A stretch of DNA of 64,000 nucleotides, taken from positions 21,684-85,683 of the forward strand of contig NZ_JAMXBH010000016.1 in NCBI RefSeq assembly GCF_023913735.1, given 5' to 3'. Under the pieces are notes generated by a model. The model searched no databases. It was not told the DNA's origin and was given only the letters and a program-made list of their open reading frames with translations. Within the stretch, counting starts at the first letter, position 1; each line of letters begins with the position of its first letter. This document shows positions 44,216 through 53,085 of the stretch, one piece after another. This stretch comes from Pseudarthrobacter raffinosi. Its GTDB lineage: Bacteria > Actinomycetota > Actinomycetes > Actinomycetales > Micrococcaceae. The position numbers and the translations under genes are program-made.

Positions 44216-44827
44216 ATGTCCATCCGCCACAGCCTCCTTGCCCTGCTGCAGGACCAGCCGCGTTACGGCTACCAGCTCAGGGTTGAGTTCGAGAACCGCA
44301 CCGGGTCCACCTGGTCCCTGAACATCGGGCAGGTGTACACCACGCTGGACAGGCTCGAACGCGACGGCCTGGTCAGCAATGACGGCAGTGACGGCGAAGG
44401 CCACGTGATCTACAGCATCACCGCCGCCGGCAAGGCGGAAGTGCGGAACTGGTTTGCCGCCCCCGTGGAGCGCAACAACCCGCCCCGGAACGAGCTTGCC
44501 ATCAAACTGGCGCTCGCGGTCACGCTGCCAGGCGTGGATGTGCAGGCCATCATCCAGGCCCAGCGGGTGGCGTCCATCCGTGCGCTGCAGGACTACACCA
44601 AGGCCCGCCGCGACACGGCCGCCAACCAGCGGGCGGCGGATACCGCCTGGCTGCTGGTGCTGGATTCGCTGATCTTCCAGACGGAAGCGGAGGTCCGCTG
44701 GCTGGACCTTTGCGAGGCGCGGATGCTGCAGCAGGCGCAGACCGCGGGCCAGGCAACACCACGCAAATCGTCCAACGGGGTCACTGTGGAAGAGGCAGCC
44801 CCGCTCATCGCGGATAGCCGCCGGTGA
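44216..44827 (+). CDS. PadR-family transcriptional regulator
   Basis: A 203-residue PadR/Vir-type regulator. ATG 44216 gives MSIRHSLLALLQDQPRYGYQL, the standard PadR opening, and follows AGGAG; an open frame extends upstream but has no homology. The winged helix includes VYTTLDRLERDGLV, then a C-terminal helical region. It is coupled to the ABC ATPase gene (GTGA overlap) and FtsX permease, a usual setting for transporters of antimicrobial or toxic compounds. It probably represses the operon by the inverted repeat upstream. Confidence 0.9.
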   Translation: MSIRHSLLALLQDQPRYGYQLRVEFENRTGSTWSLNIGQVYTTLDRLERDGLVSNDGSDGEGHVIYSITAAGKAEVRNWFAAPVERNNPPRNELAIKLALAVTLPGVDVQAIIQAQRVASIRALQDYTKARRDTAANQRAADTAWLLVLDSLIFQTEAEVRWLDLCEARMLQQAQTAGQATPRKSSNGVTVEEAAPLIADSRR

Positions 44828-45561
44828 GCGTCCAGGGGCCGCATCAGGTCCTGGAACTCGCCAAGGTCAGCAGGACGTTCGGTGAAGGCGCGACGGCGGT
44901 CGCCGCGTTGCGCGAGGTGGACCTCAGTATCAGAGCCGGAGAGTTCGTCGCGGTGATGGGTCCGTCAGGTTCCGGAAAATCCTCCCTCCTGGCACTGGCC
45001 GGGGGACTTGACCGGCCGACGTCGGGCGGTGTCTTTGTGGAATCGACACCACTGGGCGGGCTGGGACTGAACGAACTCGCCCGGTTGCGCCGCCGCGCCG
45101 TCGGCTATGTCTTCCAGGACTTCAACCTTGTCCCCACGCTGACGGCTGCCGAGAACGTGGCGCTGCCGCTGGAGCTGGACGGGACGGCCGCCAGGAAGGC
45201 GCAACGCCAGGCCATCGATGCGCTGCGGCAGGTGGGCATCCCGGAACTCGCGGACCGCTTTATGGACCAGATGTCCGGCGGACAGCAGCAGCGGGTGGCC
45301 ATCGCACGGGCCATCGTGGGCAACCGCAGGCTGATCCTAACCGACGAACCAACGGGAGCCCTCGATTCCACCACCGGCCATGGCGTCATGGAGGTGCTCC
45401 GCGGACGTGCCGATGCCGGTGCGGCCGTGATGCTGGTGACCCATGAGGCCCGGCATGCCGCGTGGGCTGACCGGGTGGTGTTCCTCCGGGACGGCCGGAT
45501 CGTGGACCAGGCAGCTGCCATGCACGATCCCGCCATGCTCCTGACGCAGGCCGGCCACTGA
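44824..45561 (+). CDS. ABC transporter ATP-binding protein (MacB/LolD type)
   Basis: A 245-residue ATPase with a complete set of motifs: Walker A GPSGSGKSS (46-54), Q-loop VFQDFNL, signature MSGGQQQR, Walker B LILTDEPT and switch His in VTHEARHA. The ending is typical of MacB/LolD-like ATPases that drive FtsX-type permeases. GTG overlaps the PadR stop by 4 bp and the permease starts 2 bp after its stop. Confidence 0.93.
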   Translation: MSVQGPHQVLELAKVSRTFGEGATAVAALREVDLSIRAGEFVAVMGPSGSGKSSLLALAGGLDRPTSGGVFVESTPLGGLGLNELARLRRRAVGYVFQDFNLVPTLTAAENVALPLELDGTAARKAQRQAIDALRQVGIPELADRFMDQMSGGQQQRVAIARAIVGNRRLILTDEPTGALDSTTGHGVMEVLRGRADAGAAVMLVTHEARHAAWADRVVFLRDGRIVDQAAAMHDPAMLLTQAGH

Positions 45562-45562
45562 C

Positions 45563-48457
45563 GTGGCACTCACCCTCGCACCGGCGCCTGGCGGGCGCCG
45601 GCAGGCTTTCCGCGTCGCCGTGCGGATGGCGCGGCGCGATATCCGCCGCCACAAGGGGCGTTCCCTTCTGATCATCCTGCTCATCATGCTCCCCGTGGCG
45701 GGAATGACCGGGGCGGCCACGTTGGTCCAGAGCATGCAGGAGACCGCGGCCGAACGCGTGCAGTACCAGCTCGGTACCACCCAGGCGCGGTTCCGGCCCA
45801 TGCCCATGGCCAACGGGATCATGGTCCAGGACCCGGTCGAAGAGCTGCACATCACCACGAACAACTGGGACACTAACCCCGACTTCACGCCTACTGATCC
45901 GCAGGATGCGATTCCAGCCGGCTACGACGTGCTCACAGAATCCACGCTGGACCTCACCGCCGAGTCGGGTGCGGCGCACGTGCGTTTGGTGGGCCGGGCA
46001 GTGGACGCCATGGCCCCGGCATTTGCCGGAAAATACACGCTACTGGACGGCAGGGCCCCCGGGACCGATGCCGAGATGCTCGTATCGCCGGGGCTGCTGG
46101 AGCGGTTCGGGCTGGAACTGGGGGAGGAACTGGCGACGTCGGCCGGGACGTTTGTCGCGGTCGGAACGCTCCGCGATGCGGGCTATTCGGACAGCAACTC
46201 CATCGTCTACCTCAGGCCCGGCCAGGGCAGCGTTGGCGCCCCGGCGCCTGCCTCCGCCGGTCCGCCGCCGACCGCGTCGGCCATCAAGGCCACCATGTAT
46301 TACCTGGTGGGTTCCGAGCCGGTGACCTGGAGCCGGGTCCTGGCGGCCAACGCCGTGGGTGTCACGGTGCTGTCCAGGTCTGTGGTGCTGAATCCGCCGT
46401 CCCAAGAGGAACGCGGGCCGGAGGGCGCAGGGACCTCATCGAGCGCGTCGCTGCCCCTCACCACCTACGCGGCCGGGGCGCTCCTGGGCGCCCTCGCATT
46501 GCTGGAGGTGGGCCTGCTGGCGGGAGCCGCGTTCGCCGTGGGCGCCAAGGGGCAGGTCCGGGAGTTGGCCCTGCTCGCCGCGACGGGGGCCGAAAGCCCC
46601 ACTATCCGCTCGGTGGTGATGGCGGCTGGCCTGTGGCTCGGCGGCCTTGGCGTGGCGGCCGGCGCTGCTGTGGGACTCGTAGCCGCCGCCGTGGTGGTGA
46701 TCGTGGCACGCCTGAACGGATCGGTCCGTTTTCCGGGCTTCCATCCGGACGCTTTGTTGACGGTCCTGGTGATGGTCATGGGCTACGTGGCGTGCCTGCT
46801 GGCTGCCTTGGCCCCTGCGCGGCAGGTGGCGCGCCAGGCCGTTCTGGGCGCGCTCAAATCGGGGCGGGCCCCGGCGTCGGCCGGCAAGGCGTCCACCGTG
46901 GTGGGTGCTGCCCTGCTGGGCGTTGCCGCCGCGGCCCTCGCCGCCGGCACGTGGCTTGCCGCCAACAGCGAAGACCCCGACGTGTTCATTTCCAGGACTC
47001 CGGTCATTGCCTGGTTCCTGCTGGGAGGCGCGGTACTGGGCGTCACATCGCTGGTGCTGCTGACCGGCAAGCTGGTGGCCCTCCTGGCCAAGCGTGCCGG
47101 ACGGCTCCCCCTGGCTGCGCGAATGGCCGCCCGTGACTCGTCCCGCAACCGCAGCAGGACAGTTCCGGCGGTTGCCGCAGTCCTCGCGGCCGCCACCCTG
47201 GCCAGTGCCGGCATGGTGCTGGCCGCCAGCCAGCAGGCGAACGAGCAGCAAAACCACTACTGGTCCGCGTTGAAGAACCAGGCTGTCCTGCCGCTGTCCG
47301 TGTGGCAACCCCCACTGGCTGACGGAACAATGCCGGATCCGGCGCGGATTGACCCTGCTGCGGTGGCGTCCGCATTGGATGGGGCGGTGGACATCGTCGA
47401 ATGGACCGCGGTAGTGCGAACTTCCGCTACCCGGAACTGCGAAATGCGGCCCGAACTGGCCGACGCGTCGCCGGCACAGACGCCGACGTCGAGCTGCCTG
47501 CAATATTCGCTGGCCACGCCGGAGGGTAACGCGTGCCCTGTGACCGCCGGCCAGCGCGTCCTTGATCCGGAGGATTGGCGTTGCCGGGGAGCGATGCGTC
47601 CCTACGAGACGCAGGGACGTATCAACTCCGTCATCGTCGGAAGTGCCGATGACGTGGAAAGGCTCTTCGGAACGGCTCCCACGGCGGAAGCCCGCGACGT
47701 GCTGGCGGCCGGAGGCATGGTGGTGACCAACCCGGTGTTCGTCCGCGACGGGCATGCGTCCCTGGTGGCGGAGGACGTTCGCAAACCGGCGCCCGGCGAC
47801 CCCGCCACTGGCGCCTTCCTGGGGTACCAGGAGACGGGGCGGACGGATGTGGCTGCGGTAGTGCTGGAGCCGGAAGTCGACGTGCAGTATTACGGCGTTG
47901 TGTCCCCGGAGGGTGCCGCGGCCGCAGGGATGCGCCTGGATGACAGCGCGCTGCTGGTCCAGCTCACCGCCTACCCGGATGCCGCCCAGATGGACAAGGT
48001 GTCTGCCGCCCTCGCCGGCGTCTATGCGGGCCGCTACGGGTCAATGTACGTGGAGCCCGGAGCCGAGCGGGACGCCTCGCTGATCCTCTGGGCCATCGTG
48101 GGCCTGGGCGCGGTGATCACACTCAGCGCGGCAGGCATCACCACGGGCCTGTCCATGGCGGACTCGCGGAAAGACCATGTCACCCTTGCCGGGGTGGGTG
48201 CGGCCCCGCGCTTGCGAAAGGCGCTCGCGGGTTCGCAGGCGCTGATGACGGCGGGGCTCGGAACTGTGTTGGGAAGTGTTGCCGGGATAGTGCCGGCCGT
48301 GCTGCTGGTGACCGCAACCGGGATGGCGCGGACCGCCGTCGTTCCCTGGCTCCAGCTCGTGGCGCTGCTGATCGCGGTGCCGCTCACCGGTGCGGCCTTG
48401 GCTTGGCTGTTTACGCGGGCGGGGCTTCCGGTGTCCCGCCGGGAGGTGGGGACCTGA
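45563..48457 (+). CDS. FtsX-like ABC permease
   Basis: A 964-residue permease. A first helix (SLLIILLIMLPVAGMTGAATLV, near residue 31) is followed by a large outer domain, a set of helices near residues 290-420, further helices near 470-560, a second outer domain with several Cys, and helices near the C-terminus. This tandem FtsX layout matches macrolide/peptide exporters and lipoprotein-release systems. With the ATPase it forms a full transporter. The substrate is unknown. GTG is the start. Confidence 0.88.
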   Translation: MALTLAPAPGGRRQAFRVAVRMARRDIRRHKGRSLLIILLIMLPVAGMTGAATLVQSMQETAAERVQYQLGTTQARFRPMPMANGIMVQDPVEELHITTNNWDTNPDFTPTDPQDAIPAGYDVLTESTLDLTAESGAAHVRLVGRAVDAMAPAFAGKYTLLDGRAPGTDAEMLVSPGLLERFGLELGEELATSAGTFVAVGTLRDAGYSDSNSIVYLRPGQGSVGAPAPASAGPPPTASAIKATMYYLVGSEPVTWSRVLAANAVGVTVLSRSVVLNPPSQEERGPEGAGTSSSASLPLTTYAAGALLGALALLEVGLLAGAAFAVGAKGQVRELALLAATGAESPTIRSVVMAAGLWLGGLGVAAGAAVGLVAAAVVVIVARLNGSVRFPGFHPDALLTVLVMVMGYVACLLAALAPARQVARQAVLGALKSGRAPASAGKASTVVGAALLGVAAAALAAGTWLAANSEDPDVFISRTPVIAWFLLGGAVLGVTSLVLLTGKLVALLAKRAGRLPLAARMAARDSSRNRSRTVPAVAAVLAAATLASAGMVLAASQQANEQQNHYWSALKNQAVLPLSVWQPPLADGTMPDPARIDPAAVASALDGAVDIVEWTAVVRTSATRNCEMRPELADASPAQTPTSSCLQYSLATPEGNACPVTAGQRVLDPEDWRCRGAMRPYETQGRINSVIVGSADDVERLFGTAPTAEARDVLAAGGMVVTNPVFVRDGHASLVAEDVRKPAPGDPATGAFLGYQETGRTDVAAVVLEPEVDVQYYGVVSPEGAAAAGMRLDDSALLVQLTAYPDAAQMDKVSAALAGVYAGRYGSMYVEPGAERDASLILWAIVGLGAVITLSAAGITTGLSMADSRKDHVTLAGVGAAPRLRKALAGSQALMTAGLGTVLGSVAGIVPAVLLVTATGMARTAVVPWLQLVALLIAVPLTGAALAWLFTRAGLPVSRREVGT

Positions 48458-48595
48458 GCGGTACGGGGGGGAGCTGAGCAGGGGAGCGCCGTAATTAGGT
48501 CACACAGTTGGGTCTTTTTGATTGGGCCCAACAGGCCTACCGTGGGGCCTAGGACGCTGTCCGTCCCGGACGGCCGAAATACGGAGGGACCTCTT

Positions 48596-48889
48596 ATGAC
48601 AACGCATGTTGCCGATTGCAGTGTTACCCGTTGCTCGTTTAATGACCACGAAGGCTGTACGGCCCACGCCATCACGGTGGGCGGAAGCAAAGACCACGCC
48701 AGCTGCGCCACGTTCATCGACACGGGCATCCATGGCGGGCTGCCCAAGGTCTTGGCAGATGTCGGAGCATGCCAGCGCTCCGAGTGCATCCACAACGACC
48801 ACCTGATGTGCAACGCCCCCGAAGTCCATGTTGGCCCGGGCGCTGACAACGCGGACTGCCTTACTTACGCACACGCGTAGCAACGGCTC
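48596..48889 (+). CDS. DUF1540 Cys-rich protein
   Basis: A small protein of 94 residues that ends at 48880 or nearby, starting at ATG 48596 after CGGAGGG. It has two DUF1540 units: CSVTRCSFNDHEGC with a later C, and CQRSECIHNDHLMC with a later C. Each has four Cys in the C-x4-C-x7-C pattern plus an NDH motif, suited to binding zinc or iron. The frame stop is TAG at 48878-48880. DUF1540 proteins are of unknown function. It is monocistronic, followed by a hairpin terminator. Confidence 0.85.
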
Positions 48890-48908
48890 CCGCTCGGGAT
48901 TAGTCACG

Positions 48909-48946
48909 AAGGCCTCCGTCCAGGAAACCTTGAACGGGGGCTTTTG
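48909..48946 (+). terminator. Rho-independent terminator of the DUF1540 gene
   Basis: An 11-bp stem with two G-T pairs (AAGGCCTCCGT with ACGGGGGCTTT) and a 14-nt loop, followed by T residues on the plus strand. Confidence 0.7.
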
Positions 48947-49080
48947 TGCGCTCGGCGACTCCCGCCTGCCGTTCACCGCAATGACACGCGGCGCGGGGAC
49001 AATGCCGCGTCCTCGTTGGTGAGGCGTTGGTAGGGTGCCTTTGAGCAACTCACTGAAGCACCAATTCTCAAGGAGGAGAC

Positions 49081-51384
49081 ATGGCCAGCAGGCCTGACGA
49101 ACCGGTACGTGCAGCGAAAGGAAGCGGCCCATTGACCGCCGATCCGAAGCTTCCGCCAACGGCAGTGGATGAGGCCGTCCGCGAGGCTGAGGACAAGAAA
49201 TGGACCCCGGCCAAGATCGCCCTGTGGGCAGCCATCGCACTGCTCGGCGGCGTCGCCTGGTTCATGCTGGCCATCGTCCGGGGCGAAACCGTCAATGCGA
49301 TCTGGTTCGTTTTTGCCTCGGTCTGTACCTACCTGATCGGTTACCGCTTCTACTCCAAGGTGATCGAACGCCTCATCACCAAGCCGGATGACCGCCGCGC
49401 CACGCCGGCGGAATACAAGGCTGACGGCAAGGACTATGTCCGCACGGACCGCAACGTGCTGTTCGGCCACCACTTCGCCGCCATCGCGGGTGCCGGCCCG
49501 CTGGTCGGACCCATCATCGCGGCCCAGATGGGCTACCTCCCCGGCACCATCTGGATCATCATCGGCGTTGTGCTCGCAGGTGCTGTCCAGGACTACCTGG
49601 TGATGTTCTTCTCCATGCGCCGCGGCGGCCGTTCCCTCGGCCAGATGGCCCGCGAAGAACTGGGCGTCATCGGCGGCACGGCAGCACTGATCGCCACGCT
49701 GCTCATCATGGTGATCATCGTGGCGATCCTCGCGCTCGTCGTCGTCAACGCCCTGGGCGAAAGCCCGTGGGGCGTGTTCTCGGTGGGCATGACCATCCCG
49801 ATTGCGCTGTTTATGGGCGTCTACCTGCGCTACATCCGGCCGGGCAAGATCATGGAAGTCTCCCTGATCGGCTTTGTGCTCCTGATGGCCGCGATCATCG
49901 GCGGCGGCCTGGTGGCGGAGACCGAATGGGGCTCCGCGTTCTTCACCCTGGACAAGGTGACCATTGCCTGGGGCCTCATTGTCTATGGCTTCATTGCCGC
50001 CATCCTTCCGGTCTGGCTGCTCCTGGCCCCCCGCGATTACCTCTCCACGTTTATGAAGATCGGCGTGATCGTGATGCTGGCACTGGCCATCATCGTGGTC
50101 CGCCCGGAGATCACTGTCCCGGCCTTCAGCGAGTTCGCCAGCAGGGACAATGGACCTGTCTTCCCCGGTGCCCTGTTCCCGTTCCTGTTTGTCACCATTG
50201 CCTGCGGGGCCCTATCCGGCTTCCACGCCCTGATCTCCTCGGGCACTACCCCGAAACTCATCGAGAAGGAACGCCAGACCCGTTTCATCGGTTACGGCGG
50301 CATGCTGATGGAGTCGTTTGTGGCCATCATGGCGCTCGTCGCGGCCATCTCCATTGACCGCGGGCTGTACTTTGCCATGAACTCGCCGGCCGCCCTGACC
50401 GGCGGCACGGTGGAAACCGCGGCCGCCTGGGTCAACAGCCTTGGCCTCGCCGGAGTCAACGTCAACCCGGCCATGCTCGCGGAGACGGCAGCCAACGTCG
50501 GGGAGCAAAGCATTGTGTCCCGGACCGGCGGCGCGCCCACACTTGCCGTGGGACTCGCCCACATCATGCAGCAGTTCATCGGCGGGACGGCCCTGATGGC
50601 GTTCTGGTACCACTTCGCCATTATGTTCGAGGCGCTGTTTATCCTCACCGCGGTCGACGCCGGTACACGCGTTGCGCGCTTTATGCTGCAGGACTCCATC
50701 GGCAACTTCATCCCGAAGTTCAAGGAGCACTCGTGGCGGCCGGGAGCCTGGCTGTGCACCGCCGTTATGGTGGCCGCCTGGGGTGCCGTGCTGCTCATGG
50801 GCGTGACCGATCCGCTGGGTGGCATCAACACGCTGTTCCCGCTGTTCGGCATCGCCAACCAGCTGCTGGCCGCGATCGCGCTGTCTGTGTGCCTGGCCAT
50901 CGTCGCCAAGCGGGGGAGTTTCAAGTACCTCTGGATCGTGGCCGTACCGCTGGCGTTCGCCGCCGTGGTGACTATCACCGCGAGCTACCAGAAGATCTTC
51001 TCGTCAACGCCTGCCGTCGGCTACTTCGCCAACAACGCAGCCTTCAGCAAGGCACTCGCGGACGGCAAGACCGAGTTCGGCACAGCCAAGAGCGTCGCGG
51101 CCATGGAAGCCGTGGTGCGCAACACCGCCATCCAGGGCTGGCTGTCCGTCATCTTTGTGGTGTTGAGCATCATCGTCATCGCCATGGCCTTGGTGGCCAC
51201 CATCAAGGCCTTCCGCAACCATTCGGCTGGGTTGCCGAACGTTGACAACGAGGACGAGGCCCGGCCGTCGAAGGTCTTCGCACCCGCCGGGCTGATCCCC
51301 ACACCCGCGGAACGTGAGCTGCAGGCCGAGTGGAACAAGCTGCCGGCCGAGCTGCGGTTCGAAAGGGCAGGTCACCACAAATGA
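49081..51384 (+). CDS. cstA: Carbon starvation protein CstA
   Basis: A 767-residue membrane carrier with about 16 hydrophobic segments. Family blocks are clear, including HHFAAIAGAGPLVGPIIAAQMGYLPG and SGFHALISSGTTPKLI. CstA and BtsT proteins import pyruvate and/or peptides when carbon is scarce. A soluble N-terminal extension of about 40 residues precedes the first helix. AAGGAGGAG before the ATG is a strong ribosome site. It overlaps the YbdD gene by 4 bp, so the two are made together, as in other bacteria. Confidence 0.95.
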   Translation: MASRPDEPVRAAKGSGPLTADPKLPPTAVDEAVREAEDKKWTPAKIALWAAIALLGGVAWFMLAIVRGETVNAIWFVFASVCTYLIGYRFYSKVIERLITKPDDRRATPAEYKADGKDYVRTDRNVLFGHHFAAIAGAGPLVGPIIAAQMGYLPGTIWIIIGVVLAGAVQDYLVMFFSMRRGGRSLGQMAREELGVIGGTAALIATLLIMVIIVAILALVVVNALGESPWGVFSVGMTIPIALFMGVYLRYIRPGKIMEVSLIGFVLLMAAIIGGGLVAETEWGSAFFTLDKVTIAWGLIVYGFIAAILPVWLLLAPRDYLSTFMKIGVIVMLALAIIVVRPEITVPAFSEFASRDNGPVFPGALFPFLFVTIACGALSGFHALISSGTTPKLIEKERQTRFIGYGGMLMESFVAIMALVAAISIDRGLYFAMNSPAALTGGTVETAAAWVNSLGLAGVNVNPAMLAETAANVGEQSIVSRTGGAPTLAVGLAHIMQQFIGGTALMAFWYHFAIMFEALFILTAVDAGTRVARFMLQDSIGNFIPKFKEHSWRPGAWLCTAVMVAAWGAVLLMGVTDPLGGINTLFPLFGIANQLLAAIALSVCLAIVAKRGSFKYLWIVAVPLAFAAVVTITASYQKIFSSTPAVGYFANNAAFSKALADGKTEFGTAKSVAAMEAVVRNTAIQGWLSVIFVVLSIIVIAMALVATIKAFRNHSAGLPNVDNEDEARPSKVFAPAGLIPTPAERELQAEWNKLPAELRFERAGHHK

Positions 51385-51584
51385 GCCCCGGTCTGGCCGC
51401 GGTCGCAACAGGGTTCCGGGGTTTCGCCCGGTTCCTCGGCGGCGTGCTCGGTGCTGATGCGTACGCCAAGTACCTGGAGCACCACCACGCGGCCGGACAC
51501 GGGGAGCCACCTCTGACGGAACGCGAGTTCTGGCGGGACCGGACGGACCGCCAGGACTCCAACCCGCAGGGCCGGTGCTGCTGA
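51381..51584 (+). CDS. YbdD/YjiX-family small protein
   Basis: A 67-residue protein starting at ATG 51381 inside the cstA stop (ATGA). The sequence has the YbdD pattern (DAYAKYLEHHHAAGHGEPPLTEREFWRDR) and ends CC. Members are encoded next to CstA/BtsT carriers and are thought to be needed for their function; the mechanism is unclear. Confidence 0.9.
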   Translation: MSPGLAAVATGFRGFARFLGGVLGADAYAKYLEHHHAAGHGEPPLTEREFWRDRTDRQDSNPQGRCC

Positions 51585-51666
51585 CGCTGACGGCCGGCCA
51601 GCCTTCACCGGCTGGCCGGCTTCATCAACTGGACTGCCCGTCCTCGGCTCGTGAGAGTATGAACGC

Positions 51667-52353
51667 ATGAGCGATCCGACAGACACTCAGCCTGATGACG
51701 TACCCGTTGAGGGCAGGACCCTCGACAACGGCGAACCGGCCATGCCGGCTGTGCCCATCCCGGCTGGAGCCGGCCCAGGCGCTGCAGGTCCGGCAACTAC
51801 GGGCCCGGCGGCGTCGAGCACGTCACCCGGGAGCAAGGCCAAGGGCAGCAACCTGCAGGACCTCGTGGACGAGCCCGCGAAAGTCATGCGGATCGGCACT
51901 ATGATCCGGCAGCTCCTGGCAGAGGTTAAGTCGGCACCGCTGGACGACGCCGCGCGCGAACGCCTGGCCGAGATCCACGAACGTTCCATCAAGGAGCTGG
52001 AGGACGGGCTGGCACCGGAGCTCGTTGAAGAACTGGAACGGATCAGCCTGCCCTTTCCGGAGAACACCACACCGTCCGACGCCGAGCTTCGGATCGCCCA
52101 GGCGCAGCTGGTGGGGTGGCTGGAAGGCCTCTTCCACGGCATCCAGACGGCCATCGCCGCCCAGCACGCCGCACGGGAGCAGGCCGCCGCGCAGCTGCAC
52201 CTGAAGCAGCTTCCGCCGGGCACCATGATCGCCCCTGGCGTGGTTATCGGGGAGAACGGCGAGCCGCAGAGGGCCGCCGCCAGCCAGCATTCCGGTCCGG
52301 TGCAGTCAGGCCGGCCGGAGGACCCGGACCACGGTCCCGGCCAGTACCTCTAG
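51667..52353 (+). CDS. bpa: Bacterial proteasome activator Bpa (PafE)
   Basis: A 228-residue protein. A disordered, Pro/Ala-rich N-terminus of about 60 residues is followed by the helical Bpa core (VDEPAKVMRIGTMIRQLLAEVKSAPLD, then LERISLPFP). The C-terminus is GQYL, the hydrophobic-Tyr-X motif that docks into the 20S proteasome alpha ring and opens its gate. Bpa rings stimulate ATP-independent degradation. The N-terminus is longer than in the mycobacterial protein. No proteasome genes lie in the window. GAGTAT 6 nt before the ATG may be a leaderless -10. Confidence 0.9.
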   Translation: MSDPTDTQPDDVPVEGRTLDNGEPAMPAVPIPAGAGPGAAGPATTGPAASSTSPGSKAKGSNLQDLVDEPAKVMRIGTMIRQLLAEVKSAPLDDAARERLAEIHERSIKELEDGLAPELVEELERISLPFPENTTPSDAELRIAQAQLVGWLEGLFHGIQTAIAAQHAAREQAAAQLHLKQLPPGTMIAPGVVIGENGEPQRAAASQHSGPVQSGRPEDPDHGPGQYL

Positions 52354-52361
52354 GTTCCTGC

Positions 52362-52841
52362 GTGGGATTCTTAACTGCCGCCCGCCAAGGGCGCAAAGAC
52401 GATGCTGAGCTGGGGAAGGGCCTTTGGCGCCGCGCCCACGATCGCTTCCACCGGGGCCTGGACCGCTATCACCAGGTCCTCGAAGGTGTCGAAGACGAGC
52501 AGCTTTATGCCGAACTGGTGGAAGTAGCCAACGAGCTGGCGGGGCTCATGGAGCGCGTCCGTGTTGTTTGCGTCGAAGCCCAGCGGCGGTCGCCCAGCGA
52601 AGGTCTGGACATTCCCGGGGACTTGGCAGGTGTACACCGGTCGTTGTCGAAGGCAGGCAATTCGCTGGCCACCACCGCCGAGGCTGCCGCCATGCTGCGG
52701 CTTGCCGTCGGTCCCATCCCGATGGGGGCGGCTTCGGTGCGCCGCCGCGCGGAATCGGTGTTTGAGCAGGTGGCCGACGCCGAACGACGCCTCGCCGAGG
52801 ATGCCGCCGCGGGTGGCCAGCCCGAAAGCCTTTCCGGCTGA
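52362..52841 (+). CDS. Conserved hypothetical helical protein
   Basis: A 159-residue protein starting at GTG 52362, 8 bp after bpa; the frame is open upstream but only in overlap with bpa. It is mostly alpha helical (RRAHDRFHRGLDRYHQVLEG, YAELVEVANELAGLMERVR, SVRRRAESVFEQVADAERRL). I do not recognise a family. The tight link to bpa suggests co-expression, perhaps a substrate or partner of the proteasome route (inference). Confidence 0.7.
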   Translation: MGFLTAARQGRKDDAELGKGLWRRAHDRFHRGLDRYHQVLEGVEDEQLYAELVEVANELAGLMERVRVVCVEAQRRSPSEGLDIPGDLAGVHRSLSKAGNSLATTAEAAAMLRLAVGPIPMGAASVRRRAESVFEQVADAERRLAEDAAAGGQPESLSG

Positions 52842-52860
52842 GCGGTATTTCCGGATGACC

Positions 52861-53046
52861 TCAGGCGGCGATCCTGGCCTGCTCTATGGCAACAGCGTCG
52901 ATAACGGCCCACGATTCCTCGGTGCCGCAGTTCCGGCTGGCGAAACGCTCGGCGTCCTTCAGGGAATCGAAGCTTTCACTGCTGATCCGGCCGCAATCGG
53001 CGTCGAAGTACGTGACAAGAAATTCCTGTGCAAGTTGGTTCTCCAT
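52861..53046 (-). CDS. Small hypothetical protein
   Basis: A 61-residue protein from ATG 53046 (a TTG at 53061 is an alternative). It has MENQLAQEFLVTYFDADCGR and a later C in RNCGTEESWAVI. CAGACT lies 6 nt before this ATG. Composition looks protein-like, but there is no recognisable domain. It is convergent with the preceding hypothetical gene. Confidence 0.55.
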   Translation of the reverse strand: MENQLAQEFLVTYFDADCGRISSESFDSLKDAERFASRNCGTEESWAVIDAVAIEQARIAA

Positions 53047-53085
53047 AAGTCCAGTCTGCAACCGGGGCTTGACATTAACCGTTCA

